A stretch of DNA of 64,000 nucleotides from Sipunculus nudus (Eukaryota; Annelida; Sipuncula; Golfingiida; Sipunculidae), in the NCBI GenBank assembly GCA_026874595.1, contig CM049314.1:66635300-66699299 (forward strand), read 5' to 3'. The notes under the pieces are model-generated. The model ran no database searches and was not told the DNA's origin. It was given only the letters and a program-made list of their open reading frames with translations. Positions 36,800 to 50,448 of this stretch are shown one piece after another. Made by a program: the position numbers and the translations under genes. Numbering within the stretch: position 1 is the stretch's first letter; every line of letters starts with the position of its first letter.

Positions 36800-39412
36800 A
36801 AGATGGAGAAAGAAAGAGAAAAAGCAGAGGAGAGAGAGAGAGAGAGAAAGAGAGAATTAGACTGCCAGAGAGAGAGAGAGAAAGAGAGGCTCTCTGGTAA
36901 TTACTGCCTGACTCAGCCTGCCCCAGACACTCACAGTGGCAGTAGGTCAGACCTGAAGGTGTTATGTAACTGCCCAGTACACTGCATTTATACTGATCTG
37001 ATGTAAACAATGAAGACATGGTACCTGGAAACTTGAACAAAATCTACAGTTTTTGATCAATTGGTTTCAAATTTCAGATTTTAACAGATGAAATGTTAAT
37101 GTGTACATGCTGTGAAAATTAAATCCACAGCACTAACAGGAAAAATTTGAATATTCATACTTTTTTAAATGGTATCAGGAAAAAAAGAAAAGTATTCTCA
37201 GCTATAACACTAATACATGTGTTAAAATTAATTCAAGGATCAAAACACCCTATATATCATACCAGGAGCAAACTGGAGTTGGGAATGTTTAATTTTATGA
37301 ACTGAAATAAAGGACCAGCAATATAAATTTTGATTATTTAGCCAGTATCATGTAACAACTGATAAGTTATAAGTCAAACAAATTAAAATCTTTAACGATC
37401 CCTTGTCTGAGTAATATTTTAAATTTTTGACATATTTATTTATTATTTTAATTTTGTAATAAATATAAACCAACAAGTTAAACACCTGGAAAAGACCTGG
37501 AAATTTAGATTAATTTAATATAATCAACTGAATCCTTGTCTATCATTATCTTGCTTCATATAATCCCTAATAGTAAACAACAATTTATTTTAATTATTTA
37601 TTATTCATTTTTATGGTTGAAATGAAAAATACCCAATGGTGACTGCATAGTGTCATTTGAAATACAATTTTGGCCATCCATGGAAGATCCATAAATGATC
37701 AGTAATTGCAAGGTAATCCCCTGTAACTCATTACTATGAATTCCTTTTCCATTTATTTTTTTTTAAGTTCTTATCATAAACCAAGAATTAAAAAAAAGTT
37801 TATTGTTATGCTTATGGCCTAAACAAATACTAGTGGAGGGGGTTGGACAGTTAGATCCAGTTGAAGCCACCCAAGAGCTGGCTGGCTCCAGAGTGCCTCG
37901 CTTCAGGCATGCATAATTGGCCTGAAAGGTCAATGTGGGGACATAAAAGAGGGGCTTCAGTACAGCCAAGGTGTGAAATGGTCTCATAAAAACTTTCATA
38001 AAAGCTTGTTTTTAACCAATTCCTTTCATAACTTCAGAATTTAGAAGCTAAAATCCTTACGTGTGCAAGATATAAAAATTAAATCAACAGTGCTTACAGG
38101 GAAAAAACATGCCATGGCCAAAGTTGGGCAAAATTTAAGGTACTGATTTTATATTTATGCTAATAACTTATAAAATTGGAAAAATTCAGAACTAATTTTG
38201 GGAATACAATTGAATCTTGATTCAATAATGTTATATCCCTGGCAAAAAATGTCTACCTTCAGCAATTTTCATGTTAAGAGAGTAAATATATTTCTTGATT
38301 TTTTACAAAGTGCATTATGTTTGGGCCTAGAACTTAAAACAATTACACAATACTGACATCATTTCTGGCATATGCATAGCGGATGTATAGAAAAATATGT
38401 ATATTATATATGATCAAAGTTAGATCAGTGGTTTTGATATTAGGCAATCTTAAAGTGTAACAATGGGTTTTTAATGGAAAAATGAAGTTTTTTCTTAATA
38501 TCTCGAAGGAATGCAGTCCTAGTGACCAAACTTTTAGTATGGTAGAGGATTTGGGGGACATCTAACTGTATGCAAAATTTAAGGAACTTAGAGCTGAAGC
38601 TGGGGAGCTGAGCTCTAGTAAACTGCATAACACTAGTTTGATGTAAACAATATGTGACATGGTGCTTGAAAACTTGAATAAAATCTACAGTTTTTGATCA
38701 ACTGGTTTCAAAATTTTTGTTTTTAACAGTTGAAATGGTAACAAAGACATGCTTTGAAAATTAAATCCACAGCAGTTACAGGAAGAAAACGTGCCATGGT
38801 CAAACTTGGGCAAAATTTAAGGTACCAATTTTATATTTTTGCCAATATTAAAAAAAAATTAACAGATTTTGATCTAATTTTTGGTATACAATTAAATGTT
38901 GTTATTTAAAGTAGTATTACTGAAAAAAATTCCTACCTTTAACACTTTTGGTCTTAAGTGACAAAATATTTTTCCTCATTTTTTACAAAGTAGATTATGT
39001 TTGGGCCCATAACTTTTTTAAATTAAATAATACTGACTTAATTTCTGGCAGGTACATAGGAACCATATAGAAAAATATGTATGGTAAAAATGAAGAAAAC
39101 CAGATGAGTGGTTTTGATATTAGGCAGTCCTGAAATGTGAAAATAGATTTCTAATAAAAAATTGAGGTTTTTCCTTAATATCTCAAAGGAACGAAGTCAT
39201 ATTGACCCAATTTTTGGCAGGGTAGGAGATTTTGGGGACATCTAACTGTATGCCGAATTTCAGATTCGTAGGTCCAATGGTGTCGAAACGTGCCAGTCTT
39301 ACGGACGGACATCCAGACGGACGGACGGACGGACGGACAGACAGACGGACGGACGACGGACAATGGACCACGACTATAGCTCAGATGACTTTTAGTCAGC
39401 TGAGCTAAAAAA
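35371..39412 (+). mobile_element. Pearl/Helentron-like element X2
   Basis: Same termini as X1: AACAAGGGACCCATGGGTC at the left; GGAC-type tetranucleotide run (about 39302-39358), terminal hairpin and GTCAGCTGAGCTAAAA at the right. The first 500 bases closely follow X1. Inside are about three diverged copies of the same 640-bp cassette (starting about 37060, 38030 and 38690), each containing GAAAATTAAATCCACAG-like and AAAGTTGGGCAAAATTTAAGG-like blocks. A GA microsatellite and a G run (36211) sit in the middle. No coding capacity. Confidence 0.72.
36746..36895. repeat. (GA)n microsatellite
   Basis: About 50 pure bases of GA followed by roughly 100 bases of interrupted GA/GAAA repeat, inside element X2. 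Confidence 0.95.
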
Positions 39413-40439
39413 CGCGGGCCACTATGGTCAATCAGGACGCTGATCTTACATCGTGACGTAATGATAGACGGGCCCCCTGGCCAGAAGAAAGCTTGTTTTA
39501 ATGCTCCCTAAAGAGAGTGAAGCTTGAGTTTGATGATTAACATTCACTTTCATGATGTACCATTCGTCCATATGATTAAAAAAATGGCTTAATAGAATAC
39601 TCGCCGAGTTTAAAAAGAATTGCACTCGCCCAAATGCTTTTTTTATACGACTAGGGCGAGTGTGTGAGTGTTAATGTCGAACCCTGCTTCCAACTAATTA
39701 TTGAGAGCAAATCATAGTTTTCTTTATCAGCACGGTTTGTAGTGTAATTGGTTAGTTTTCCATTGTTTCAAGACCTGCACTGCTATTCATGCAGTGACGT
39801 CACGCATCGAATCTCAAACAGCTCTTTAAGTTTTCAAGTGTCTGGATGGCAAAGCTTCTATTTATTTGTATGATGTACTTGTGAAGCTAGAACCGGGTAG
39901 CACTCTGAGATTCCGCTCACGTATTGTAGGGCATATATCAGTGGATCCAAAACCACTTCCGGACTCAGAGCATTTACAATGCAGCTATCCCTCGTGCCGA
40001 TCAAAGTGATTTGAAAAATCTACCGGGACACATCAAATATTAGGAGAATATAAATACATTTTAATTCTATTTATAGGTTTTTAAATTTATAACAAAATAC
40101 CAGATGTAATACATGTATATATAAATTAAGATTGGTTATCGTATTAATTTTATATAACTTATAGTTTCAGTTTCTCTTTTTGCTCTTTAATTATTTTCAT
40201 ATTTTTTTTTTTTTATTAATTTTTACATATTATGTCTCTTCAAGATCTTATCTACAATTATCCCACAGTCTACTAATATTTACAGTATTTTATATTGCTC
40301 AGCGCACCAGAGGATCACATATGTTTTATATTATGACACTTGATAAATAAATATAAACTTATTTATATACATGGATTGTAAAAATCATGATTATAAATAA
40401 TCGCGGTACTCTCCATGTCTCAGATTGTTGCGTTCTGTA
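39413..40439. other. Intergenic stretch
   Basis: AT-rich with a T run near 40200. I see no gene or clear element. Confidence 0.5.
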
Positions 40440-40525
40440 GACTGTACAAATGGAGGAAACCGGAGAACCAGGAGAAAACCACCGGGCTTTCCAATAAACC
40501 GTTAAACTGGTGGAGGCCCCCATAG
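40440..40525 (-). mobile_element. SINE family S1, fragment C
   Basis: The minus strand carries the GGTTTTCTCCTGGTTCTCCGG core shared with copies A, B and D. It is truncated, with no B box. Confidence 0.5.
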
Positions 40526-40647
40526 CAGTATGTGAGAGTGAAGCGATTTTTCAAACGTAAATATGTGGAACTTTGTGAACTTTATGTTCTGCTTTGGTAT
40601 ATATTAGATCAATTTCCAGAAAACACCTCATTTCTTTTGATTGAACC

Positions 40648-41837
40648 AGTGATGCAGTCGAGTCCATATCATCCGAGTCCGACTGAAAGTCCCAGTCCGG
40701 CTGCTCCAGTCCGAGTCCTTGAGTCCAAATCCACCCTCTTCGAGTCCGAGACAAATCCACCCTAGTCCATATGCGGGTCCAGTACAAATTTGATATTTAA
40801 AAGAAATTTAAAATGGAAATTTGAGATCATCTTGTATGTTTTTAGTTGTTACGATATATATACACGCTTTTTACTTGTATGTTTAATAACAGTTAGTAGC
40901 TGATCGATGCAGTGCTAAAACTTGGTAGATTGCCGTGTTGGTAATATTCTGTAAGTAGTTCGCACATTACGCTCCCGAGGCAGCGGAAATCTTACGCTTC
41001 TAAAGAAGCAACTGATTTTGACGCTGCCAGCTTTGACCGTTTATGATATATTTAGACACCAGATGGCGGTTCGTTGTCCGCTGAACAAAACGTGCGTATG
41101 ATGTGACAAGCAGCCAACCAGATGCCAAAAAACAAACACGCGCAGGTATCCTGGCTCCGCCCAAAGCTGCGCTTCAAGCGCCGTTTGAAGACAAGTTTAC
41201 GTTCGAATTTTAATTGTTCCCTCTGCATTCTCGCATCATCGACTGATTCGAATCTGACAGTATGACTGTGTTAGCGTAGCTATGTGTCTGGTGTCTGATG
41301 AAACTGAAACCAGCCAGCGAGGTGTGCACGCAGCCTTTGTTGTTACGTTTCGTTTGAATTACAGCTCTCCAACCGGGCATCCTATGTGCCCAAGGCCCCA
41401 AGTAAACCACGTCTGCGGCAATTCTCTCTGAGCCTGTGGCCTGTTCATACGGTTACCGGGGCGATGAGCTGTCACACCAAACGAAATGAGCATTATTGGC
41501 TCCGTGTATTCCTCGCTTGGCCGTGTCTTCCAGCACAAGGTCTCATGTGATTGGACAAAAATACAGTGCTCCCCTCTGGTGTAGCAATTCAGGATACGAG
41601 GTCATAAAAAACAGCGCTTTACCATATAGGAAGCAGGCCTATAGTTAAAGCGCTGTGTAAAGAGCGTATTCGCACATGTATATATGTCTTTGTAGCATGT
41701 GACTCAGCATGATTTCTCGAGTCCTCCGAGTCCGAGTACAAGTTCGAGTCTAGGACCCTCGAGTCCAAGTCCGAGTCTCTAAAAAAAGGTGGAATCAATA
41801 GTCCAAGTCCGAACTCGAGTCCTATATCACTGTTTGT
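40648..41837. mobile_element. Possible GAGTCC-ended DNA element
   Basis: The left end reads CAGTGATGCAGTCGAGTCC; the right end, read on the other strand, is CAGTGATATAGGACTCGAG. Both ends carry many GAGTCC units (40650-40790, 41715-41840) and the middle is unrelated and CG-rich. CAG-type termini recall hAT elements, but I find no 8-bp target duplication. Confidence 0.4.
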
Positions 41838-41849
41838 CCTCAACATGAA

Positions 41850-42065
41850 GAGTCGTGGGGCAAAACGCTCCGCTCTCTCCGCTGGACCTGGGTTCAATCC
41901 CCGGCGTCGCTATGAGTGGATTGTAGTTGCCCGTCCAAGGCCTTTGGTTTTCTCCGGGTTCCTCCACCCCTACAGACTAACTAACGCCTTCAATTGAGCC
42001 ATTGAGAGTGCATTGATTAGTCATAATAACTGTTTGTAAAGTCCATGTAAAATAAATAATATATA
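41850..42065 (+). mobile_element. tRNA-derived SINE, family S1, copy B
   Basis: It has a B-box-like CCTGGGTTCAATCCCCGG, then GGTTTTCTCCGGGTTCCTCC, then a tail AGTCATAATAACTGTTTGT ending AAAATAAATA. The blocks and their spacing agree with copy A at 14890. Confidence 0.7.
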
Positions 42066-42079
42066 TTTACACATATAAA

Positions 42080-42158
42080 AAAAAAGGTTTAAAGGGGGAC
42101 CTACAATATAGGGGTGTCCACTGTAAGGAGGTTCCCACTAGGAGAGGTTTCATTGTAT
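42080..42158. mobile_element. Fragment of a pogo-like MITE
   Basis: The right end GAGAGGTTTCATTGTATA is the reverse complement of a CAATGAAACCTC terminus, close to the CAGTGGAACCTC termini at 9911 and 61283. The left end is missing. Confidence 0.45.
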
Positions 42159-42317
42159 ATTAACAATAAATCTATATTATGCTATCAAGGTGTCAAACCA
42201 GGGTTTTGCACATGACAAGAGATGGTGTTGCCATCAAGTTACAAGTTACAAGTTACCTTTCAACATCGATAAACACGGGTTTTCAGTTTGTAAACATCGG
42301 CACGTGCACTGCTAACC

Positions 42318-42710
42318 AGAGATGTAGGACCAGAGTCCGAACTTGGACTCGAGTCCACTTCTTTTTAAGGACTGTGAGTTGGACTCGAGAGCATTGGACT
42401 CGGGGGTCCAATAGAAAAGAAAATTCTGTCACAGACTACATAACGATGGTACACATGGGTGAACTATTTATAGAACAAATAAGACGATACACACCAACTC
42501 TGCATCATGGGTTCAAGTAAAGAGCACTTGTAAACTACCATAATTTGTATGATTATCTTAAATATCCTTTTTTAATTTCTTTTAATAAGAATATATCTTA
42601 TGGACTCGGTTTTCATATGAATCGGACTCGAAAACACTGGACCTGTACTCGAACCTGAAGGACTCGAATATGGACTCGAGTGGCCTGGACTGGGGTTTGC
42701 TTTCTTACTC
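42318..42710. repeat. GGACTCG-rich dispersed repeats
   Basis: Two clusters (42320-42400 and 42600-42705) of GGACTCGAGTCC-like units, of the family seen at 1650 and 40650. Confidence 0.6.
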
Positions 42711-43900
42711 GGATGATGTGGGCTGGAAACATCACTGCTGGTTTCTGACAGCGTGCAGATAGGGCAAGCTTGAACAATCTTCACAATGGCGTTCTAAGGT
42801 GGAATTACCTTCATTAATTCAAGCGTAAGGTAAGCCAGAATTCATACACATTCTACCGATAAGGTATTTGAATAGCTTGCTTTAAGACAGTGACATCCGA
42901 TGGTCATAGTGTTGACTTTAAATATTTTGTATGCCAAAACAATCTTTCCAGTCTCAAAATCATCTGAGCGTTGTAACCAGTTAGCTACTAATAACAGAAC
43001 AGTCTTTTCCCTTCATCATATAGATATATAATAAACACCAGTTGCTTGCAATCAGAAGACATTTTCATAACAATTTAACCTATTTAATCGTAACTGCCTC
43101 CGCCAGGGGTGTATGCGTTCATTCCCGTTCGCGTGAATGCGTTTGTCCACAACATATCTCATGAAATCATAAACGAAATCCCATGAATTTTTTAGGGCAC
43201 CCCGGAAAGTACCAATGGAGAATCGATTAGATTTTGGTGCAGATCCGATGGGGTTCACCCGGCTAATATTGACCTTCAGTATTAGTAATAAACATTTTTC
43301 TTTAGCTACATATGCGTCGATCTCGGATCGTGAATATACTTTGCTTTACAAGGTTACCGCAGACTCGGCGCGAAACCTCATTGCAACTACCATTTTCTTA
43401 TATTAATACAGACCTTTTGCAATTATATTTGTCATTAAAATAAAGCATTGTTTCCTGCCTCGACAGACGTAAACGGAACCTGCGCTGGCACAAAGTTCCA
43501 AGGAGTGTTAACTAAAAATTTTATCTGCCGCCAGATGGCAATACCTAACGGCATGCAGATCCAGAATTGGGTTTGATTGAATTCTGATCATCGTATTCAA
43601 TATTCCGTTAAATAACACACTTGCGTAATAAAAAAATTTAATGATTATTCATATGTTTCATTATTTAAACTATTCAATGTAGTTAAGGATTTTCCCCCAA
43701 ACATACCCAAAAAAAATAGCAGCTTATCCGTTGGATTAGTAAAATTGTGTGAAAACTTTACCGGCGGTGTCACACATCTTCTAATGTAGGTTCACTATCA
43801 TTATAAATATAATATATACGAATGAATCAATACATGACTAGATCACTTTACTTTTCCCTCTAGTATGATTATTGTAAATTTTAATGTGGTCTAATATATA
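42711..43900. other. Intergenic stretch
   Basis: No supported gene or repeat. Short open frames such as 43215-43406 have no family signal. Confidence 0.5.
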
Positions 43901-45484
43901 ACAAGGCCTACAGGCCTAATGCGAACCTGTGTAAAGTTTGGGAGTATGAATGGAGGTTTATTTTTAAAATTTAATATTGATCCTCTTACGTCCTTCATAT
44001 CTACCCTAGTCATTATGATTTCAGCAAAATGGACGTTTCAGACCTGCAAGTTTCAGACTATGACATTTTAAAACTAGAATATGGGTAGTTGACAAGCGAC
44101 TATGTGTATCCGCAGAAATCAGAGTGGGACGGGTGAAGTGAGGCATGGATTAAGTGCCAAGGGGAATAGAGTAAGGTGTGTTGCATATTAGCACGGATGT
44201 CTGCAGCGTAAACGTAAATGTAGGTGGCGCCACCTGTCATAAAATCGGGAAAATTGTCCAGGATGTATAAACCTGCAAAATTTCAGGTGGATAAGTCAAA
44301 CCACTGCCGAGATATGAGTGATATTATCCCAAGGCAGATGAACAGATGGACGCTGTGCAAAAATGGTTGCAGGTGGCGCCAGCATTTTTAGTGTTTGTTA
44401 TAAAGCTATCAAAGGGCTACATTTGTGCAAAATTGTTAGCCTGATCGGTCAAACGGTTCCCGAGATATGTGGGTTTATGTGTGGAAACAGACGCACAAAT
44501 GGACCCTGGGCAGCGAGGAAAGGTCAGAGGTCAACCAAAAATGAGGGCGCAGCAGTTCACATGTGACCTGATGATAAACCCGGTTCGCTTAAAATGCAAA
44601 TCAAGTTTTTTCAAACAGTTGAAAGATTTAGTTCCAATAATCTGGGAATTCTGCATCTCGACATTGTGTCTAGACGTCTAGGCGCTGTGTCTAGACACAA
44701 GACAGAGTCAGGTCAGTTGCCATGGTGATGTCTAGACCCCACCTGGTTGTACTGAATGACCCACTGAATTGGCTGCTGAAACTCAGCATGTTGTCAAATC
44801 TGTTTTCAAACACAGAAAGCCTTTTTCATTTGGCTACACTGCTTTTTTTAAGCTGCATTTACCCAATCTATTCTTATAAAACTGACAGAACCCTACCATA
44901 GAATAATTCTTGTAAAGTTTAAACCAATTACCTTTAAAGTTTCATCATAATACAGTGTATAAGCTAGAAGCATCTAAAATTACATTTGTAAAAAACTTGT
45001 AAAAACACATCAATGTAGGTGGCGCAACCAATACCTCAATTTCAGATATGACACGTGACAAACATTGGTATAAAATTTGCTGATGATAGCTCTAGCCGTT
45101 TCTGAGATTTTAATTTCAGTGTGCTTTTTTTGGACAGATGACTAAGTTCAACCTCCTTTAACTCGGCCAAAAGTCTCTACACTGGAACCATTCGAACAAA
45201 CTTGAGAAAGATTGTTCCAGGGATCATTTCTGTGAAATATTGGACAATTTGGCTGGACAGTTTCGGAGAAGATTTTTAAAGCTTTTTCCCTATAAAACTC
45301 AGAAAATGCAGTTAGAGAAAAAACAATAAACAAAATCCGATAGTTTTTCAGATGACTGTTTATTTGCAAAAAAAATTGATGTTAGCTTCTGCCGTTTTTG
45401 AGATAGCAATGGTTAATGTACAGACGACGCACGACGGACGACGCTGCACCATCGCACAAGCTCACAGGTTCGCTATATTAAAAA
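43901..45484 (+). mobile_element. Pearl/Helentron-like element Y2
   Basis: It starts AACAAGGCCTACAGGCCTAA with subterminal GCGAACCTGTG (about 43920) and ends with the exact inverted copy CACAGGTTCGC (about 45462-45472). The part 44060-44560 closely matches element X4 (57226-58230), including the GGTGGCGCCACC palindrome and AGGTCAGAGGTCA, although X4 has different termini. The 3' half matches Y1. No coding capacity. Confidence 0.72.
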
Positions 45485-45619
45485 AGTATGATTTTATGTC
45501 TAAAGGTTCATTTTAAAAGCTTTTCTTTAAAGAAAAGGGGTGTTATTCTATAGTCAGAGGTTTAAATGATGCAAACTCTTGATGTCATTTCTTTTACATG
45601 GATGGTACTATTAGTTTTT

Positions 45620-45770
45620 ATGAATAATGCTGGCGTTGGGTAGAGAAATCGGAGAACCTGGAGAAAACCAAGATAATAGGCCACTGCAACCCACTCTCAC
45701 ACCCGCGCAGGGAGTAGAACCCGGGTCGCCAGCGAGAGGGAGCCGAGCTTGTTTCCACTCGACTGTCTAT
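45620..45770 (-). mobile_element. SINE family S1, copy D
   Basis: The minus strand has a B-box-like GGGTTCTACTCC followed by GGTTTTCTCCAGGTTCTCCG, the same order as copies A and B. Confidence 0.55.
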
Positions 45771-46091
45771 TTACACTCCTCAAAAACAAAAAGACATTTT
45801 GTTGATATCAATTTTTATTTTTTATGAATATAACTATTCTTCTGACATTGGAGATAATTTCTAATGAAACTATATACACATAATTATCACAGACATAATA
45901 ATGGACGGAATGAAATACGTTGGCTAAAGTCATGACCATGCTATGCACATGAGACAGCTAAAATATGTCAAATAATAAACACATATTCGGATGGACATAA
46001 AAACAATTATTATGTTACAAGCCTTGGTGTTCGACTGAAAAGACAGAGGTTCCAAACAATAGCATACAGCAATTTATGAGAGTTGATAAAG

Positions 46092-46130
<39 letters not shown>

Positions 46131-49100
46131 TAAAATATGCAAGAATTCACTTTTTTCCACGAGCATGCGCAGCTAGTGCATCTCATTGACCATAAGCAGC
46201 TCTATTTGGGTCAGGTGACCTGGCATTATCCAATGATTCTCTGACTTGTAATTGGCAGAATGGCTCATCGGTAAAAACTCATGAGAATGAATAACAAACA
46301 GTATCACCTACCGATGATTATGGAACCAACGTGTCTGACCTGAACACTCAATGCAATCAATCACCCCTAGGTGTCTATTACAGTTTTATTTGATGAAATC
46401 ACTGGTATATGCTTTTAAATGTCCTATGACATCTACACGCTGTCTTACATCAAATACGATAAAGTAAAAGCAGGAATAGTCTAGTATGTTTAAAATAACC
46501 AAATAACTGATATGTCATTAAAATATATATATAATATGAAACGGAGCATGCTGATTGGCCAATTTCTCTCTTGCGTAATTTAATATGCAAATAATAAGAG
46601 GTCACAGAATCAAAGCTTAAGTTACGACTGCACAATGACATCATTATCTAGAAGAGAACTGTCCTTCAGGAGTTATTCCTTTTAAAACTGTTTCAAAGTT
46701 ATACATTTGGTAAAGTTATGCAGTGGTCGTGTTAATATTTGTAAATATCATGATTGTGCTTGGGGGTATTTTTACTGGTTCATGGATTCTCATACTGCAA
46801 GCACATTGGTGAAACCTAGTATTTACAATATTATCATTATGCAGGAGGGCATAATATTTATGTAATTCTATATATACAAAAATGAATACAAAATATACAT
46901 ACACAAAACAAGTGAACCTACAAAGGCAGTCAACATCACTTAATATTTACCGAATCATATTCATAAATACAGGCAGAAAACGCTGACACATCTGAGTATT
47001 ATCTTTAAAGGGCCTATTCTGGTAGCTGACGTCTTTTAACTAAAGAAGCTTTAATAAAATAGGCAACTGGTAGAAAACGCCGATCCCTATCGATAAACAG
47101 GTTTTTCGTTTTGTTTACATCATGGCGTTTATACCTAGCGGGGGCACGCAAAAAATAATCCAAACTAATTAAACATGGCAATCTTACAGTAAGTGAGACG
47201 GATCAGGGCTTCGCAGGGGGCATTTTGTAATATCACGGCGTTTATAACCCAGTGAAGGCCCTCTACAACAGCCCCAACACATATACCATGGATATTTTAC
47301 ATCAATACAAACGGACCAGGGCCTTGCAAAGGGCATTTTGTAATTTAAATATTGACATTTCAACTTCCACACATATGCAACCGACCACCTTAGGTCACAT
47401 GTTTTTTTTTTCTAGTAATTTCTATCCATTCGATGTTCACATGGTCCCAATCTAATTGTTACAATTTTGTGCACATATTATTTAATATAATTGAATTTAT
47501 ATTATAATAGATATGCTCTTGGTAGATAATTGTATGGAAGAATCGTGAAAATAGAACCATGCGAAACAATGAAAAGGTGAACACCGCGAAATGTTAACCT
47601 CGCAAACATTAAGATAAATACAGTATTAATCCATATTGTTCATACCCCTCTGATGACACAACCTTTAATACACCGGATGGTCTGCTATATATACAAGTCT
47701 TTCTTTAACAATTCAAGTCTCACTTTAAACCCAATGACGGCATTAAATTCAGACCCAATCATTAAGCAAAGGTTATATTCAACTATTACACAATCTTCTG
47801 GTATAACACCACCGCTGTATTTTTTCTGACCCACGGTTTAAAATTTATGATATTTGTGAAATGAAAATTATCATGAAATTAAGGCCTTTTTGAAAAAGGC
47901 ACTTCACCAAAACAGATGACATCTCATACACATTATACAACATTAGGATCGAAAGTTGAAAGGCACAGAATTGTTATATCGACAATATATATATATGATT
48001 AAATTGAATATATAATATGATAATAAATATATAAGACTGCGAAAATTAAACCCTTGTAAAACAACAAAAAAGTGAAATGGCGAAAATATAACCTAGCCTT
48101 ATATTAAGTAAGACCACAGAAATGTATTTGTCACTTTCAACATCCAAACAATTTTAAACGTGTGACACCCGCTCTCGTTGGTCTGATTACACTGATTCTG
48201 GCTCAGAGCCAAGAATCGGACCACTGAGAGTTAGTGTCCCATTTTTAAAATTTGGAGCTGGATGCACAATGCTGTGTGATGCTCTCATTGGTCCAATTAC
48301 AAGTCTTTGCTCTGTGCCAGGCATAGTGGTGGAACCCAGAGAATCTTGCTATACAAAGCAGAAGTTAAAATGAAGGAGAGCTGGGATGACTCCAGAGTAT
48401 AACCACTGTGTGAGGTGCTAATCACTACTGCAGTTAAACCAATTTTCCATGTACCCCAAATCCTATCACTTTCTATAGTCAATAATGGGCAAAACACTGC
48501 ATTTATCCATATTAGACTGACATGTTTCCATGCCTTCATACATCAGTGTCCCTTACTCTTTTGTGCTTCAAAGGTACCATGGTCCCACAAACCTGCCTTT
48601 CCTTCTAGAAGCTTCCCTCTTCTCTATTTCCTCTTTCAATAATATATGAGTTAATTCCTGTGAAAATCCATGGCAGTGCCAAAGATTACCAGTGAGAGAT
48701 TAACTGCATTTACTACCATTTGTATGGGGGGAAAAATTCAAGCTTTTTTCAGGAACTTAGAAGGAATCAAGAGGAATTGGAAGCGAAAATCACACAATGT
48801 GCCCCCAAGAATAAATGTGGTCTGGTCAAGCTTTTGTATTGAGTGCAAGCAAGACAAGAGAAAGGGGCACTAGTAGGGGAAATAAGGAATTTTATTAATA
48901 GTGATGCTAACTGGTGGGCATAATGTGATCGAAAGTGTGAGAACCAACTGGGGAAGAAACCTGACTTGGTATTATGTTATAGATCCTTCTCACCATCATC
49001 AGTCTCTGCAACAAGGCCAGACTTGCTGACAAACCCTGTGACTTTTACCCTTTTAGCTTTAAAAAGAGGCCAATTAAAGGTTGTCAGAAAACCTTACATA

Positions 49101-50265
49101 CTCATGGAAACAAATTTTACAGATTGTGCACTGTGGAACTTAACATATGGAAGTGGACCTGATCTGTGGATACATGGAAATGCTGCCAAACTTGTCGGAG
49201 TAAGCTGAGTGGACAAAAAGAGGAAAGATAGTATTTTGGATTTGTTTAGAGTTAACCATTCTTTCCTTGGCGAAACCATAAAAAAAACCCGTTAAAATAA
49301 TCACCGAAAGTCAACCAAAACACACAGGAAATAAGTTTAATTCTGAGATATATTTTTCAATAGTTTAAAATAATTTATATAAATTATCGGTTATAATATT
49401 GTTAATAACAAATCAAAATTCCATTAAACTGAAAATTATGGCCTGGTGTATTGAAGCCTGAGGTCTTTAGCTGAAGCAAGCGTGACGCCACCTGGCGGCC
49501 AAGTCTGTAATTAATAAGGTCAACCGCCAGAGTGACAGGAGCATGTCCATTAACTAAAAATAATCCCTTGGACCTATTATTAAGTAGGCCACAAAATGCA
49601 GATCCCTATGCACACAGGCATTACACATTTTTTAGCATTAACCTCATCTTTAAATAAATGCAGGAATATATCAGTTTTTAATTGATTTCCAGTCGTCTTA
49701 GGTTGACTTTCAGAGTTTTTTTTTTCATTTTTGGTAGTTTTATGTGAACAGCCTGACTGTTCAGCCTGTCCAAGGAAAACAACTAGGCTAAATCTAAACC
49801 ACTGTAGTTGGCTTTTGTCTGCAAAAGGAAAATATTGCATAATAAAAACTTTGTGAATAAGATGCCCTATCTATATTCAGATAAAAGAGTCATTTTTATG
49901 TAACCTAACTGAGAACCCATGTTCGTTATCCATGCATGTAGCATTTAAAGTCAAAAGGCAAAATACTGATATCATCATTAATAGCAGACCTTTTGTTTGT
50001 CATAAATCAAAAATTTATGTTATAAATAATATTAATCTTTTATATTAGCGTTTAATAAATATGAAAACATTCCACTTGTCTTATGTTCTGTTGGGCTCCA
50101 TCAAATTGTTAAGATTTCCACCAACATTAAATAACTGGTTTAATGATGAATACACTCAGTCAAGGCAACAGTATAATCGAGAATTATACATACCTTACCA
50201 AATATAGTGAACATTTGAAAAGCACAGAAATTAGATATTGTCAACAAGAAGTCTACCACAGGACA
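45771..50265. other. Intergenic stretch downstream of the CEP63-like gene
   Basis: No supported gene. It contains an AT tract (46093-46127); a tandem pair of about 111 bp at 47197 and 47308 sharing GGGCATTTTGTAAT; and a diverged direct repeat near 48165 and 48265 (GCTCTCGTTGGTCTGATTACA-like). Confidence 0.5.
46093..46127. repeat. (TA)n microsatellite
   Basis: About 35 pure bases. Confidence 0.95.
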
Positions 50266-50271
50266 TTTATT
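50266..50271 (-). terminator. Candidate polyadenylation signal of the CEP63-like gene
   Basis: AATAAA on the minus strand, about 180 bases after the stop codon. It is the first canonical signal downstream of the stop. Confidence 0.5.
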
Positions 50272-50336
50272 ACATTTGGGAACAATCTGCATTGGACCAC
50301 TGATCCGACTGAACATTTATGATACCAGATGTCTGG

Positions 50337-50353
50337 CCCCCCCCCCCCCCCCC
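50337..50353. repeat. C homopolymer run
   Basis: About 17 consecutive C, about 96 bases past the CEP63-like stop codon and inside its predicted 3' UTR (G run in the transcript). Confidence 0.95.
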
Positions 50354-50448
50354 AAAGAAAAGTTGACAACTGAAACTCAACTGTATTCACATACTCATTC
50401 AAATAAAACTAAGTCTTCATCCATCGTCTGACAGTGCTGCCTCCTGCC

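Noticed and set aside
36719-37040. RERERE / SLSLSL open frames
   Set aside because: Read-through of the (GA)n tract in element X2; the CT tract at 12574 does the same.
41868-41915. tRNA gene
   Set aside because: A B-box-like GGTTCAATCC exists but no acceptor stem or anticodon arm; it belongs to a SINE.
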